Notes under the pieces: model-generated
Databases searched by the model: none
Told to the model about the DNA's origin: nothing
What the model saw: only the letters and a program-made list of their open reading frames with translations
Program-made: the position numbers and the translations under genes
Shown here: in pieces, positions 33,432-42,154 of the stretch
How the letters are laid out: every line of letters starts with the position of its first letter
Position numbering within the stretch: position 1 is the first letter of the stretch
From: Chloroflexota bacterium
GTDB taxonomy: Bacteria > Chloroflexota > Anaerolineae > Anaerolineales > Villigracilaceae
Assembly: GCA_016213105.1 (NCBI GenBank)
Contig: JACRBN010000028.1
Location: 1-64,000 of the forward strand
Length of the DNA: 64,000 nucleotides
Reading direction: 5' to 3'

Positions 33432-34130
33432 TCAATTGTAGGGATGAGTCCACTGCTCCATGGCGGCGGCGTCGGCCACGTAGATGCGCCGATCCTCGAT
33501 GCGGATCGCCCCGCTGCGCTCCAACTCTTTGAGTGAGCGCGCCACCACCTCGCGCACCGTGCCCAGGCGCGCCGCCAATTGCTCCTGCGTCCAATGCGGC
33601 AGGGGGCGTCCCTGCGGATCGTTGTGCGGCAGTTCGCTGATCAAGCGCGCCAGGCGATGCGTGACCTGATAGAAGGCCATCTCGCTGACCTTGTGTACCA
33701 TGCCGCGCAACATCCTGCCAAAATTCGCCAGCACCTTCTGCGCAAACGTGGGATGCGCCAGCACCAGGCGGCGTAGCAACTCGCTGTCGATGACCCACAC
33801 GCGGCAGGCCTCCAGCGATTCCACGTTGACGGGGTGCAGCCCGCCGTCGAAGGCGGGCACCTCGGCAAAGGTGTCGCCCTCCTGCAGGACGCGCACGATG
33901 TACTGGCGTCCCTGCGGGGAAAGGCGGTAGATCTTGGCGCTGCCCTTCTCGATGATGTACAAGCCCGTGCAAACGTCGCCCTCCCAGAATAGGACTTCGC
34001 CGCGCTCGTACTCGCACAGGCGGGTATGCGCGGCAATCTCCCTCAACATCTCATCGGGCAGCTCGTTGAAATATTCGTTTTCGCGCAGGGTCCTGATCTT
34101 CGAGGAGTTGGAAACTTCGATTGACTTCAT
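33432..34130 (-). CDS. Crp/Fnr-family transcription regulator
   Basis: A 232-residue regulator. Residues ~15-135 are a cyclic-nucleotide-binding-type beta-roll (RGEVLFWEGDVCTGLYIIEKG, QYIVRVLQEGDTFAEVPAFD). The dimer helix follows, then a C-terminal HTH at ~180-220 (WTQEQLAARLGTVREVVARS). It lacks the N-terminal Cys cluster that holds the [4Fe-4S] centre of Fnr, and the cAMP-binding Arg motif is not clear, so the signal may be haem, NO or another ligand. It is the last gene of a three-gene run and may act on the nrfHA operator at 30801-30818. Confidence 0.9.
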   Translation of the reverse strand: MKSIEVSNSSKIRTLRENEYFNELPDEMLREIAAHTRLCEYERGEVLFWEGDVCTGLYIIEKGSAKIYRLSPQGRQYIVRVLQEGDTFAEVPAFDGGLHPVNVESLEACRVWVIDSELLRRLVLAHPTFAQKVLANFGRMLRGMVHKVSEMAFYQVTHRLARLISELPHNDPQGRPLPHWTQEQLAARLGTVREVVARSLKELERSGAIRIEDRRIYVADAAAMEQWTHPYN

Positions 34131-34137
34131 GCGGAAA

Positions 34138-34647
34138 TCAAATCTCTCCGAGCAGCACCTGGTCGGTACCGCGGTTCACTTCCCAGGGATAGATGATGAA
34201 CGCATCCGTGACGGCGGCATAATAATCGGGGCGGACACTGCCGAACAGGCTGCGATACGGGTTGTAATGCAGCACGCAGGTCTCGGGAAAGCCGCCTGCC
34301 GCCGAGACGCGATTCTTCACGGCCGTGATGGTACGTCCCGAACCCCACACGTCATCCACGATCAAGGTCGGGCGTCCGCGTAATTTGTCGTCGGATGGAA
34401 ACTGGATGAACTCAGGCCAGGCCATCAGCGGAGTCTTGGGCTGGGTCAACTCGGCCGGGAAGTCGACCGCCGCGGTCAGCACGTGCGTGATGTCCATGGC
34501 CTCGGCCAGCATTCCGCCAGGCACGATGCCGCCGCGCGTGATCATCACCATGGCGGTAAATTCCCGTTTGAACTGCGGGAGGAGGTAATCGATCAGGCGA
34601 CCGAATTCCTCCCAGGTTACCAATTCCTGTCTGCGTCCCGGCTGCAT
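34138..34647 (-). CDS. Phosphoribosyltransferase-domain protein
   Basis: The ATG at 34647 gives 169 residues; the previous stop ends one base earlier. The type I PRTase fold shows a PRPP loop TLIVDDVWGSGRTI (~100) and an N-terminal MITRGGIVPGGMLAEAM typical of purine or pyrimidine phosphoribosyltransferases. The hood is short and I cannot tell the base it uses; xanthine/guanine-type enzymes are closest in layout. It lies between a DUF6159-like membrane protein and the Crp/Fnr regulator and is probably co-transcribed with both. Confidence 0.82.
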   Translation of the reverse strand: MQPGRRQELVTWEEFGRLIDYLLPQFKREFTAMVMITRGGIVPGGMLAEAMDITHVLTAAVDFPAELTQPKTPLMAWPEFIQFPSDDKLRGRPTLIVDDVWGSGRTITAVKNRVSAAGGFPETCVLHYNPYRSLFGSVRPDYYAAVTDAFIIYPWEVNRGTDQVLLGEI

Positions 34648-34648
34648 G

Positions 34649-35548
34649 TTAACCAAGCACTGCCGCGAGCGGAGCGGGGGCGGCCACAGGCGAGGTCTGA
34701 CCCTCGGCGCGGGCCTTCTCGGTCTCGCGCGCCCAGATGTACAGGCAGGTATGATACGCCGTGCCCGTGTACGTGCTGATCACGCTGGCCACCGTCACAA
34801 AGGCGAAGAAGATCAACGCGCCCAGCACAATGCCGATGACGATGCCCGCCGTGGCGCTGCCGGAGGCCAGAATGGTCCCGTAGCCCACGCCGAAACCGAT
34901 TACCGCGCCGATCAACCCGAGCACGAAGCCGATCAGGCCGGTCACCCAGTTAACGCCCACCGCGCTGATGCCCACCAGCAGCAGGTTGTCCTTCGTGATC
35001 TGGACGATGCGCGCCAGGCCATCCTTGAGGTTCAGGTCGTCGATCACCATGGCGGGCAGCACCAGCAGCGCGGCCTCGGTCCACAGCGCCTCCAGCGCGC
35101 GCGTGGCGGCGCGGGCCAGCCCCGCCACGATCCCGCCCTTGCGATTCTTTTGCGCCGTCTGTTTCAGCAGGTTGACCACGGTCGAGACCGCCGCCAGGGT
35201 CAGGATGTCGATGAAGTCGCGCTTGACGATTTCCCAGGCCTTGTCCATACGGCCATCGCCTTCAGAGAGGTAGCCGTAGATCAGGTAAACGGTCATGGCC
35301 GAAAAAATGTAACTGACCACGAACTGCGCGAAGACCAGGATCGCGCCCAGCACGAACAGCACCGCCTGGGCAAAGATACCTTCCGTGCCGAGGATGAACG
35401 CCGCCAGCGCAATGGGAATCATGCCGATCACCGAAACGATCAGGCCTGTGATCAGGGCGTAGATGGATGGCTTGATCAAGTCCGTATCCTTGAACGCCAT
35501 CGACCAGGCCTGTTGAAGAAAAGACCAGCCGCGCGAAAAACTTTGCAT
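34649..35548 (-). CDS. DUF6159-like multipass membrane protein
   Basis: The ATG at MQSFSRGWSFLQQAW follows GGAGG and gives 299 residues; an in-frame ATG 30 bases upstream lacks such a site. The N-terminus (SRGWSFLQQAWSMAF) and about six membrane segments match the DUF6159 type. A glycine-rich helix pair lies at ~210-250 (GFVLGLIGAVIGFGVGYG). The C-terminal ~30 residues are a soluble Ala/Pro-rich tail. No function is known. Confidence 0.7.
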   Translation of the reverse strand: MQSFSRGWSFLQQAWSMAFKDTDLIKPSIYALITGLIVSVIGMIPIALAAFILGTEGIFAQAVLFVLGAILVFAQFVVSYIFSAMTVYLIYGYLSEGDGRMDKAWEIVKRDFIDILTLAAVSTVVNLLKQTAQKNRKGGIVAGLARAATRALEALWTEAALLVLPAMVIDDLNLKDGLARIVQITKDNLLLVGISAVGVNWVTGLIGFVLGLIGAVIGFGVGYGTILASGSATAGIVIGIVLGALIFFAFVTVASVISTYTGTAYHTCLYIWARETEKARAEGQTSPVAAPAPLAAVLG

Positions 35549-35591
35549 ACCTGCCTCCTGTATGAAGTATCGATCCATAAAATCTCGGAGC

Positions 35592-35613
35592 GCGGACTTC
35601 AGTCCGCACTCCA
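35592..35613. repeat. Dispersed GCGGACT palindrome repeat, half copy
   Basis: GCGGACTTCAGTCCGC (35592-35607) followed by ACTCCA; only one of the two arms of the full repeat is present. Confidence 0.7.
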
Positions 35614-35626
35614 GTTTTCGGGTAGA

Positions 35627-38065
35627 TTATAGCAAACTTATCGGTTCCACTTCAACCCGCCAGCCAGCGGGAATGCGCCCGCGCAGCAGGGAAACGGGAT
35701 CAGGCCCGCGCACGATCACCTGCCAGCGATACACGTTATCCAGCTTGGAGAAGAAGGCGGGCACGGGGCCGATGAGCGTGGTCTCGGTCCGCTTTTCGGA
35801 TTGGATCCAGGCGGAGAGTTGATCGGCCAATTTGCGCGCCGCCGCCTCCGCCCGCTCCGCGTCCTGGTCCCGTATTTCGAGCCTCACCAGCCGCCCAAAG
35901 GGTGGATAGCCCAGCCGCTCACGCTGGGTCAACTCCATGCGATAGTTGCCCTCGAAATCGTGCCGCGCCGCCGCCTGGATGACCGCGCTCTCGGGCTGGA
36001 AGGTCTGCATGACCACCTGCCCGCCGCGCGAACTGCGGCCCGCGCGTCCCGCCACCTGCGTCAGCACTTGGAAGACCCGCTCGGCCGCGAAGGGATCGGG
36101 CAGGCTGAGTCCCACGTCAGCCAGGACAATGCCCACCAGCGTGACCAGCGGCAGGTCCAGACCCTTGGCCAGCATCTGTGTGCCCACCAGCACATCCGCC
36201 TGGTGGTTGGCGAAGTGGGTCAGGATCATCTCGTGCGCGTCCTTCTGGCGGGTGGTCTCCCAATCCCAGCGCAGGGTGCGCGCTTTGGGGAAGAGCGCCT
36301 GCACTTCGGCCTCGACCTTCTCGCTGCCCAGCCCATACTCGCGGATCTGCGTCCCGCCACACTGTGGGCATTTGCGCGGCTTGTCACGCGTATAGTTGCA
36401 GTGATGACAGCGCAGGTTTTCGCGCTCTTCGATGTGCAGGGTCAACGGCGTGTCACAGCGCGGACACTTGAGCACGTAACCGCAGTCACGGCAGAAGATG
36501 TAGGTGGCCGTCCCGCGGCGGTTGAGGAACAGGATGGCCTGCTCCTGATTGGCCAGCGTCTGGGTCAGGGCCTCCATCAGCGGACGGCTGAAGATACCGC
36601 GCTGACCCTGTTTGAGTTCCTCGCGCATGTCCACGATGCGCACGGGCGGAAGTCCTGCCGCGTTGAGGATGCGCTTGGGCAGATCCAGGCGGGTGCTCGC
36701 GCCCCGGTCGGCCTGGTAGCGTTGAAGAATGGAAGGCGTTGCGCTGCCCAGGATGCAAACCGCGCTTGTCAGGCGCGCGTAGGTCTGCGCCGCGCTCACG
36801 GCGTGATAGAACGGCGGGTCGGACTGGTAATACGAACCGTCGTGGCACTCGTCGGCCACGATCAGGCCCAGGTTCGGCAGCGGCGCAAACATGGCCGAGC
36901 GCGCGCCAATGACTAGCTTGAGCAGTCCCGCGCGCGCCCTGCGCCAGGTGTCGTAACGCTCGCCCTCCGACAGTTTCGAGTGGACCAGTCCCACCTGCCC
37001 GGGGAAACGCGCCAGGAAGCGCCGCACCGCCTGCGGGGTCAGCGCGATCTCGGGCACCAGGATGATGGCCTGTTTGCCACGCCGCACGGTCTCCTCCACG
37101 GCGCGCAGGTAGATCTCGGTCTTGCCCGAACCCGTCACGCCTTGCAGGAGGAAGGGTAGGATGGGCTTCCCCTCCGCCAGGGATGCGAAGCCGTTTTGAA
37201 TGACATCCCAGGCTTTGGCTTGGTCAGCCGTCAACTCGGGCCGCCGCTCGGCCTCGTCAATTTGAATTTTCTGCAGGGGGTCGCGCCAGATCTCGCTCTC
37301 GCGCAGCAGGATCAACTCGCGCTCGGTCAGCTCCTGCAAATCGGCCAGCGAACAGCCGCTCTCGGCGTAGACCCACGAGACGTTGACCGCGTCGGGCACG
37401 CGCATCAGGAAGCGCAAAGCCGCGCTGCGCCGCGTGCGGGTGGCCTCGGTCTTGCCCAGCTCGGACATGGCCGCCTCGGCCACCTCGGGCGCAACCGCCA
37501 ATTCCGCCACGCGGATGAACTTCGGGCGCACCGTCGGCGCAGGCAAAATGGACTGACTCGCCAGCGCGCCGCGCCTGACCAGCATCTGCGCGCTCTTGCG
37601 CCAGTCCACCTGGGCGAAGTGACGGTCGATCTGCCGTCCGCGCAGGGGGCCTTTTTCCTGGAGCAATTTAATGAGACGGGAGGCAGTCTGGGATAACTCG
37701 GGGTTCAAGGATTGGATATTCGGGCGAAGGTCGAAGAGGGTGTCGGCCTGCTTGCTCAAGCCGGGCGGCAGCATCAAATCCACGATGGCGGCCAGGGAGG
37801 CCAGGTTGGTCTCGGCCATGGACTGGGCCAGCTCGATCTGCGCGGAGGTCAGCACAGGCTGCGGGTCGAGCGTCGACAGGATCGGCCGCACCTCCGCCAC
37901 GGAGGGAACCTCCACGAACGCGAGGATCACGCCCTGCGCCACCTGCCTGCCGAACGGCACGGTGACCAGCTGCCCAATGCCCACCTGCCCCGCCAACTCA
38001 GGCGGGATGGAGTAATCGAAGGTCCCGCTCACCGCGGGCAGGTTGACCGAAATACGCGCAAACAT
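35627..38065 (-). CDS. priA: Primosomal protein N' (PriA helicase)
   Basis: An 812-residue PriA. The N-terminal 3'-DNA-binding domain is followed by a helicase core with Walker A GVTGSGKTEIYLR (~310), motif II DECHDGSYYQ, and a zinc region with four CxxC pairs (CRDCG, CPRCD, CHHCN, CPQCG). The C-terminal helicase motifs include VGTQMLAKGLDLP and QVAGRAGRSSRGGQVV. PriA reloads the replicative helicase at stalled forks. The -10 TATAAT lies six bases before the ATG, so the mRNA would begin at or next to the start codon. Confidence 0.97.
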   Translation of the reverse strand: MFARISVNLPAVSGTFDYSIPPELAGQVGIGQLVTVPFGRQVAQGVILAFVEVPSVAEVRPILSTLDPQPVLTSAQIELAQSMAETNLASLAAIVDLMLPPGLSKQADTLFDLRPNIQSLNPELSQTASRLIKLLQEKGPLRGRQIDRHFAQVDWRKSAQMLVRRGALASQSILPAPTVRPKFIRVAELAVAPEVAEAAMSELGKTEATRTRRSAALRFLMRVPDAVNVSWVYAESGCSLADLQELTERELILLRESEIWRDPLQKIQIDEAERRPELTADQAKAWDVIQNGFASLAEGKPILPFLLQGVTGSGKTEIYLRAVEETVRRGKQAIILVPEIALTPQAVRRFLARFPGQVGLVHSKLSEGERYDTWRRARAGLLKLVIGARSAMFAPLPNLGLIVADECHDGSYYQSDPPFYHAVSAAQTYARLTSAVCILGSATPSILQRYQADRGASTRLDLPKRILNAAGLPPVRIVDMREELKQGQRGIFSRPLMEALTQTLANQEQAILFLNRRGTATYIFCRDCGYVLKCPRCDTPLTLHIEERENLRCHHCNYTRDKPRKCPQCGGTQIREYGLGSEKVEAEVQALFPKARTLRWDWETTRQKDAHEMILTHFANHQADVLVGTQMLAKGLDLPLVTLVGIVLADVGLSLPDPFAAERVFQVLTQVAGRAGRSSRGGQVVMQTFQPESAVIQAAARHDFEGNYRMELTQRERLGYPPFGRLVRLEIRDQDAERAEAAARKLADQLSAWIQSEKRTETTLIGPVPAFFSKLDNVYRWQVIVRGPDPVSLLRGRIPAGWRVEVEPISLL

Positions 38066-38077
38066 GGGATGATTATA
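38066..38077 (-). promoter_or_regulatory. priA: Leaderless-type -10 of priA
   Basis: TATAAT (minus strand, 38077-38072) then CATCCC and the ATG at 38065. Six bases between -10 and ATG put transcription start on the A of the start codon. No ribosome-binding site can fit. Confidence 0.65.
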
Positions 38078-38138
38078 ATCTGCCCCCCTTGCAGGTCAGG
38101 CCTGTGGGCTGACATTCTTCATAAACTGGCCATTATGA

Positions 38139-38225
38139 AAAAAATTCACCACGGAGTTCACAGAGGTCACGGAGAAAAGCTCAAAAAATCTCCGCGCGCT
38201 CCGTGGTCTCTGTGGTGGGGATTTT
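38139..38225. repeat. CACCACGGAG palindromic intergenic repeat
   Basis: An imperfect inverted repeat: CACCACGGAG, CACAGAGG and CACGGAGA are mirrored by CTCCGTGG, CTCTGTGGTG. It fills most of the gap between priA and the AmmeMemoRadiSam gene. A degenerate relative (CCACAGAGTAGACAGAGAG) lies near 19524. Confidence 0.6.
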
Positions 38226-38274
38226 CTGCTTTGCGAGTAGGTCAAGCCTGTGGGCTGACAGGAGTGAAATTTAG

Positions 38275-39116
38275 TTCATGCCTCTCAAAATCGCCGCCGC
38301 GCCATAGCCCACCACGGACGAAGTATCGCCTGTGACGTCGCCCGAGGTGGCGTGATGCAGCACCTTGACCGTGTCCGCGCCGAGGCCGCGGGCGGCCCAT
38401 AGGACCGAGGCTACCGCGCCCAGGCCGCAGGCAAAGCCCTTGCCCAGCTCCTCGGTAGCAAACAGGCTGTCGGGCGAGAAGGATGCGATCTGCTTGAGCA
38501 TTTCGGCATCGAAGCGGTTGGCCTTCTCCTGCGGATAAAAATGGGACAGGTCGGTGCTGGCCACCAGCAGGAAGCGCCTGCCGCGCAGAAGATTCGCCAG
38601 GGCTTTGCCCAGCGTCTCCGCCATGTGCGGGTCAAGGGTGCGCACCATGATCGGCAATATTTGGAATGGTTTGGCCAGGGCGCGTTGCAGGAAGGGTAGC
38701 TCGATCTCAAGCGAATGTTCGTGGTCGCGCGCGACGTGCGTCAATCCCATGCCCAGGCCGTGCCTGAGGTTATCATCGAGCTGGTCGAGCAGGGCGTGAT
38801 CGATCAACACCTCGCCCAAGGGCGTGACGTAGGCGGTGTGCGAACTGGTCAGCAGCGGGCTGGAATGGAAGTTGTGATACGGTGAAAGCACGGCCACCAC
38901 GTCGGGCGTCCGTCCGCGCAGGGCGGCAAAGGCGTAGCCTGCCACAGGTCCCGAATAGACGTGTCCCGCATGGGGGGCAATCACGCCCAGCACCTCCCCG
39001 TTCAGCTCGGGCAGGTCGGCGTGATCCATGTATTCATCCACACTGCGGGCCAGTGCTTTGGGGTCGCCTGGATACCAGGTCCCAGATAAGGGGGAGGGGC
39101 GCAAATTGAGAGTCAT
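38275..39116 (-). CDS. amrB: AmmeMemoRadiSam system protein B (MEMO1 family)
   Basis: A protein of about 280 residues matching the MEMO1-like AmmeMemoRadiSam B family: RPSPLSGTWYPGDP at the start, IAPHAGHVYSGPVAGYAFA, VLSPYHNFHSS, HEHSLEIELPFLQ, and LLVASTDLSHFYPQ. The His residues in these blocks bind metal in relatives. This family occurs with AMMECR1 and a radical SAM protein; neither is adjacent here. The start may be the ATG at 39125 or at 39116; a TACAAT seven bases ahead of the second favours a leaderless start at 39116. Confidence 0.85.
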
Positions 39117-39252
39117 CAAAATCATTGTAGCACATCATTTTTTTTGGAATCCAAAGTCTCCCGACTTTGGAAAGACCAGGGCGGGAATGGTCGAGTCCAT
39201 TGAAAACAAAAACCGCCAGCGGATGGGCTGGCGGTGGGCGGGCCGAACAGGG

Positions 39253-39918
39253 TTAACGATAACTTTCGATGACCGAGTTGAGCGTGTCGAAATACAGGTC
39301 CTCGGCGCTGTCGATCCATTCCACGGTGAACATCAGGAAGGTGGTCTTGTTGCGCACCTCGAAATACGAGATGCCCGAGTAACCGCCGCTCCTCGATTCC
39401 CAGATCAGGCGCTCGCTGCCGTCGGGCTGGAGGTTGTCATCGGTGATGCGGATGTCGCCTTCCTTGCCCGTGTTGCTGTAGAAGGTGTGCAGCAGAGCCA
39501 GGGCAAATTTGCCGTTGACGTTGCCCGTGAAAGCGTTGCCCTCGTCGTAGACCAGGTTCTCAACCAGGGCCTGTTCATCGGGCGACTTGAACTGGTCGAT
39601 GTAATAGTAGTCGCCGATCTCGTGCGAGTAGGCCCAGTCGGCGGGCACATCGATCTGGAAGTAGTCGTTCTCATCCGTGAAGGTGATCCAGCCGCCTGTG
39701 GCCTGCTGCTCCGCCGTCGGCGAAGGCAGGGGATCGGGATCCTGCTGAGGTTCCTGTTGGGGTTCCTGCTGGGGCTGGGGTTGCGGTTGTTGCTGTTGCT
39801 GGGGCTGCGGCTGGGGCGGCACAGGGGTGGGCGTCCCCTGCCCGCCGGTGCAGGCCAGGCTCACCAGCACAAACACGAGCAGAAAGGCAAACAAACGATG
39901 GATACCTGCATTCTTCAT
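39253..39918 (-). CDS. Lipoprotein with Pro/Gln linker
   Basis: A 221-residue lipoprotein (VLVSLACTGG). Residues ~28-70 are a low-complexity Pro/Gln-rich linker. Residues ~75-221 form a small domain beginning WITFTDENDYFQIDVPADWAYS, a PsbP/Mog1-like beginning seen in many exported proteins, and ending AEDLYFDTLNSVIESY. The decayed lipoprotein at 46775-47512 has a similar design (PDEGLAFLQPDGWFY near the domain start). Function unknown. AGAGGAGA precedes the ATG. Confidence 0.75.
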   Translation of the reverse strand: MKNAGIHRLFAFLLVFVLVSLACTGGQGTPTPVPPQPQPQQQQQPQPQPQQEPQQEPQQDPDPLPSPTAEQQATGGWITFTDENDYFQIDVPADWAYSHEIGDYYYIDQFKSPDEQALVENLVYDEGNAFTGNVNGKFALALLHTFYSNTGKEGDIRITDDNLQPDGSERLIWESRSGGYSGISYFEVRNKTTFLMFTVEWIDSAEDLYFDTLNSVIESYR

Positions 39919-40004
39919 GTGAATCTCCTCTGGATATATGGTATTACTGTTGAAAATCCATCACAACCGCGCAGATTTTTCAAATTGGGGTTTTGCGCTC
40001 CCGG

Positions 40005-40056
40005 CGGATTTGCAATCCGTCAGCCGGCCGCTGGATTACAAATCCAGCGGGAGCAT
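40005..40056. repeat. CTGGATTNNAAATCCAG palindrome repeat, copy 1
   Basis: CGGATTTGCAATCCG (40005-40019) and CCGCTGGATTACAAATCCAG (from 40028). The second half, read on the minus strand, matches 45984-46013 almost base for base. Confidence 0.75.
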
Positions 40057-40126
40057 TCGTCTCCTCTTGAAACAGGTTTGATTGATTATAAAAAATTTGC
40101 CCCCCAGTCACAACCATACTTTCGGT

Positions 40127-40618
40127 CTATTTTTCCTGCAACACCAGGCGGGTGGCTCGAAACGCCAGCGGCGGAAGCTGGCTGCGCTCGAACCAGTCGG
40201 CGGCATCCGCGTCGTCGGCGGGGACCAGCTCGCCGCCCAGGACTTCCGCGGCGTAGACGATGATGAAATCCGCGCCGCGTGGGTGCTCCCGCCCGGGGAT
40301 GACATCCACCACCCCTTTGATTCGGACCGACAGGCCGGTCTCCTCCAAACATTCGCGGGAGGCGGCTTCGGCCGGGTCCTCGTCTGCATCCACGAAGCCA
40401 GCGGGCAGGGTCCACATGCCGCGGAACGGTTCGTTGACGCGCCGCACCAAAAGCACGCGGCCGTCCCGTTCAACCAGGACAGCCGCGGCCACTTTCGGGT
40501 CGGCAAAATGAATCCACCTGCACTGCGGGCAGGTGGCGCGAAGCTTGCCAAAACGTTCGGCGCGGATGACCTCCGCGCCGCAACGGGGACAGTACCTTAC
40601 TTCACTTTCCTGCGCCAT
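40127..40618 (-). CDS. NUDIX hydrolase with zinc ribbon
   Basis: A 163-residue protein. The N-terminus holds a zinc ribbon (CPRCGAEV and CPQCRWIH). The NUDIX box begins at ~72: GFVDADEDPAEAASRECLEE, fitting Gx5Ex7REUxEExGU. The arrangement recalls NudC-like enzymes and small ADP-ribose or NADH pyrophosphatases; the substrate is not clear. Its start overlaps the end of the anti-sigma gene by 22 bases, so it belongs to the sigma-factor operon. Confidence 0.9.
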   Translation of the reverse strand: MAQESEVRYCPRCGAEVIRAERFGKLRATCPQCRWIHFADPKVAAAVLVERDGRVLLVRRVNEPFRGMWTLPAGFVDADEDPAEAASRECLEETGLSVRIKGVVDVIPGREHPRGADFIIVYAAEVLGGELVPADDADAADWFERSQLPPLAFRATRLVLQEK

Positions 40619-41367
40619 GTTTGATCTGCGAGTTGGCTCAGGATCCAGGCCAGGCCGCCGCTGGCGAGGGCCACCACCAGCAGGCCGATCTGCCAGGCGA
40701 GGGGAACAGCCAGCGGGGCGGGTTCGATGAACGGCCCGGCGTCGGCATTCCTCAAAGCCAGGTCTTCGGTGGGAAGCGGCTGGGCGGTCGGCTGGAGCGC
40801 GGCGTCCCCCATCTCGGTGGCGCTGACAATGGGTTCCGTCGGCTCGAACACCATCGACGGCGCCTGGGTGGCAAGCGGGGTTTCGGTGACAGCGGGAGCC
40901 GCTTCCAATTCGGGCGATTCAGTGGCGGCGGCTTCGGTGGCGGCGGGTTCGGCAGCGGCGGGTTCGGCGGGAGCGGATTCCATCACCAGGGCTTCCTCAG
41001 GTCCGCCTCCGCCCTTGCCCAGGGACATATAGGAGGGGGAAGCCAGCGAGGGCGCGAACGCATTCGCGGCGAAGGTCGCGAACAACAACAGGGTGGCCAG
41101 CGAGGTGGCCCAGCGCAGGGCCGGCACGGCGCGCGGAAGGGGCGGTTTGACGCCCGCCATTTGGGGCGTAAGCGTGAAGTTGCGCGGGGCGCGTCGTTTG
41201 GGCAGCTTGCGCAGCAGGGCGCGGGACTGGGACAGATCGTCCAGGATGTCGCGCAGGCCGGGTTCGACTTTAATGCGGGATTCAAGACGCGCAGAATCGG
41301 CCTGGGACAGCTTGCCGTCCAGATAGGCCGATAACAGTTCAACGTCGCGGAAGGTGGGAGTTTTCAT
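40597..41367 (-). CDS. Anti-sigma factor-like membrane protein
   Basis: The ATG at 41367 overlaps the sigma-factor stop (ATGA) and gives 256 residues. Residues ~1-75 are a helical cytoplasmic part (LLSAYLDGKLSQADSARLES) like anti-sigma domains, but without the HxxxCxxC zinc motif. A first membrane segment (~84-106), a long Ala/Pro/Glu/Thr-rich region (~110-215) and a second membrane segment (~222-245) follow. It is the expected regulator of the adjacent ECF sigma factor, holding it at the membrane until a signal arrives. The low-complexity external part is unusual as a sensor. Confidence 0.8.
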   Translation of the reverse strand: MKTPTFRDVELLSAYLDGKLSQADSARLESRIKVEPGLRDILDDLSQSRALLRKLPKRRAPRNFTLTPQMAGVKPPLPRAVPALRWATSLATLLLFATFAANAFAPSLASPSYMSLGKGGGGPEEALVMESAPAEPAAAEPAATEAAATESPELEAAPAVTETPLATQAPSMVFEPTEPIVSATEMGDAALQPTAQPLPTEDLALRNADAGPFIEPAPLAVPLAWQIGLLVVALASGGLAWILSQLADQTWRRKVK

Positions 41368-41969
41368 GCCTTTTCTCCTTCCAGACGATAGGATGCGGGC
41401 AAAAGTTCCGCAAAGCCTTGCAGGCACTCGCGCAGGCGCAGGCGGGCGCGGGCCAGGCGGCTCTTGATGGTGCCGAGCGGCGCGCGCACCGAGGCGGCCA
41501 CCTCCACGTAGTCCATGCCCTGGATGTCGGCCAGCACGACCACGGTGCGGAAGTCGGTGGGCAGGTTTTCGAGGCAGTGCTGGATGGCGTGCTCGACCTC
41601 GTCGGCTTCGGCGGCCTGCTCGGGCGTCAGGCCGGGATCGGCCAGCCAGCGCGGAGTCTCGACCTCCTCGCCGTCATCCATCTCAGGTTCGAGCGGCGTG
41701 GTGGGACGGCGCTTCTTGCGACGCAATTCGTCGTAACAGGCGTTGGTGACCGTGCGCATCAACCAGGCCTTGAATGACCCGCCGCGGAAGCTGGTGATGC
41801 TGCGGAAGGCGGAGATGAAGGCCTCCTGCGTGGCATCGGCGGCCTGTTCCTCGTCGCCGAGCACGCGCATGGCGGTATTGAAAAGGATATCTTGATAATG
41901 GAGGACCAGCGTATTAAAGGCGTTCAAGTCCCCGCGTTGGGCGTCGTGAATCAGGGCTGTTTCATCCAT
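41364..41969 (-). CDS. ECF sigma factor (RpoE-like)
   Basis: A 201-residue sigma-70 family protein. Region 2 is ~10-90 (VLHYQDILFNTAMRVLGDEE, ADATQEAFISAFRSI, SFKAWLMRTVTNACYDELRR). Region 4 is ~125-185 (CLENLPTDFRTVVVLADIQG, GTIKSRLARARLRLRECL). A short acidic linker lies between. It overlaps its anti-sigma gene by four bases. The target promoters are unknown; it probably drives its own operon. Confidence 0.93.
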   Translation of the reverse strand: MDETALIHDAQRGDLNAFNTLVLHYQDILFNTAMRVLGDEEQAADATQEAFISAFRSITSFRGGSFKAWLMRTVTNACYDELRRKKRRPTTPLEPEMDDGEEVETPRWLADPGLTPEQAAEADEVEHAIQHCLENLPTDFRTVVVLADIQGMDYVEVAASVRAPLGTIKSRLARARLRLRECLQGFAELLPASYRLEGEKA

Positions 41970-42114
41970 GCCTGTATTTTATCAGGTTTGTGGGAGTGGG
42001 GAATCGGGAGTTGGAAGTTGACAAGGATTGCTCCCGCTGGAACAACGCAGGTCGCAGAAAGCCTGTCCAACACGGGTTTGAAAAACAACGCATTTTCATC
42101 CCGGCGAAAAGGCT

Positions 42115-42120
42115 TATAAT
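42115..42120 (+). promoter_or_regulatory. Candidate -10 of the membrane-protein pair
   Basis: TATAAT, about 34 bases ahead of the ATG at 42155. No convincing -35 box is visible. Confidence 0.45.
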
Positions 42121-42154
42121 CCAAAACAAGCATCAAACGAAACGCGGAATTCGA

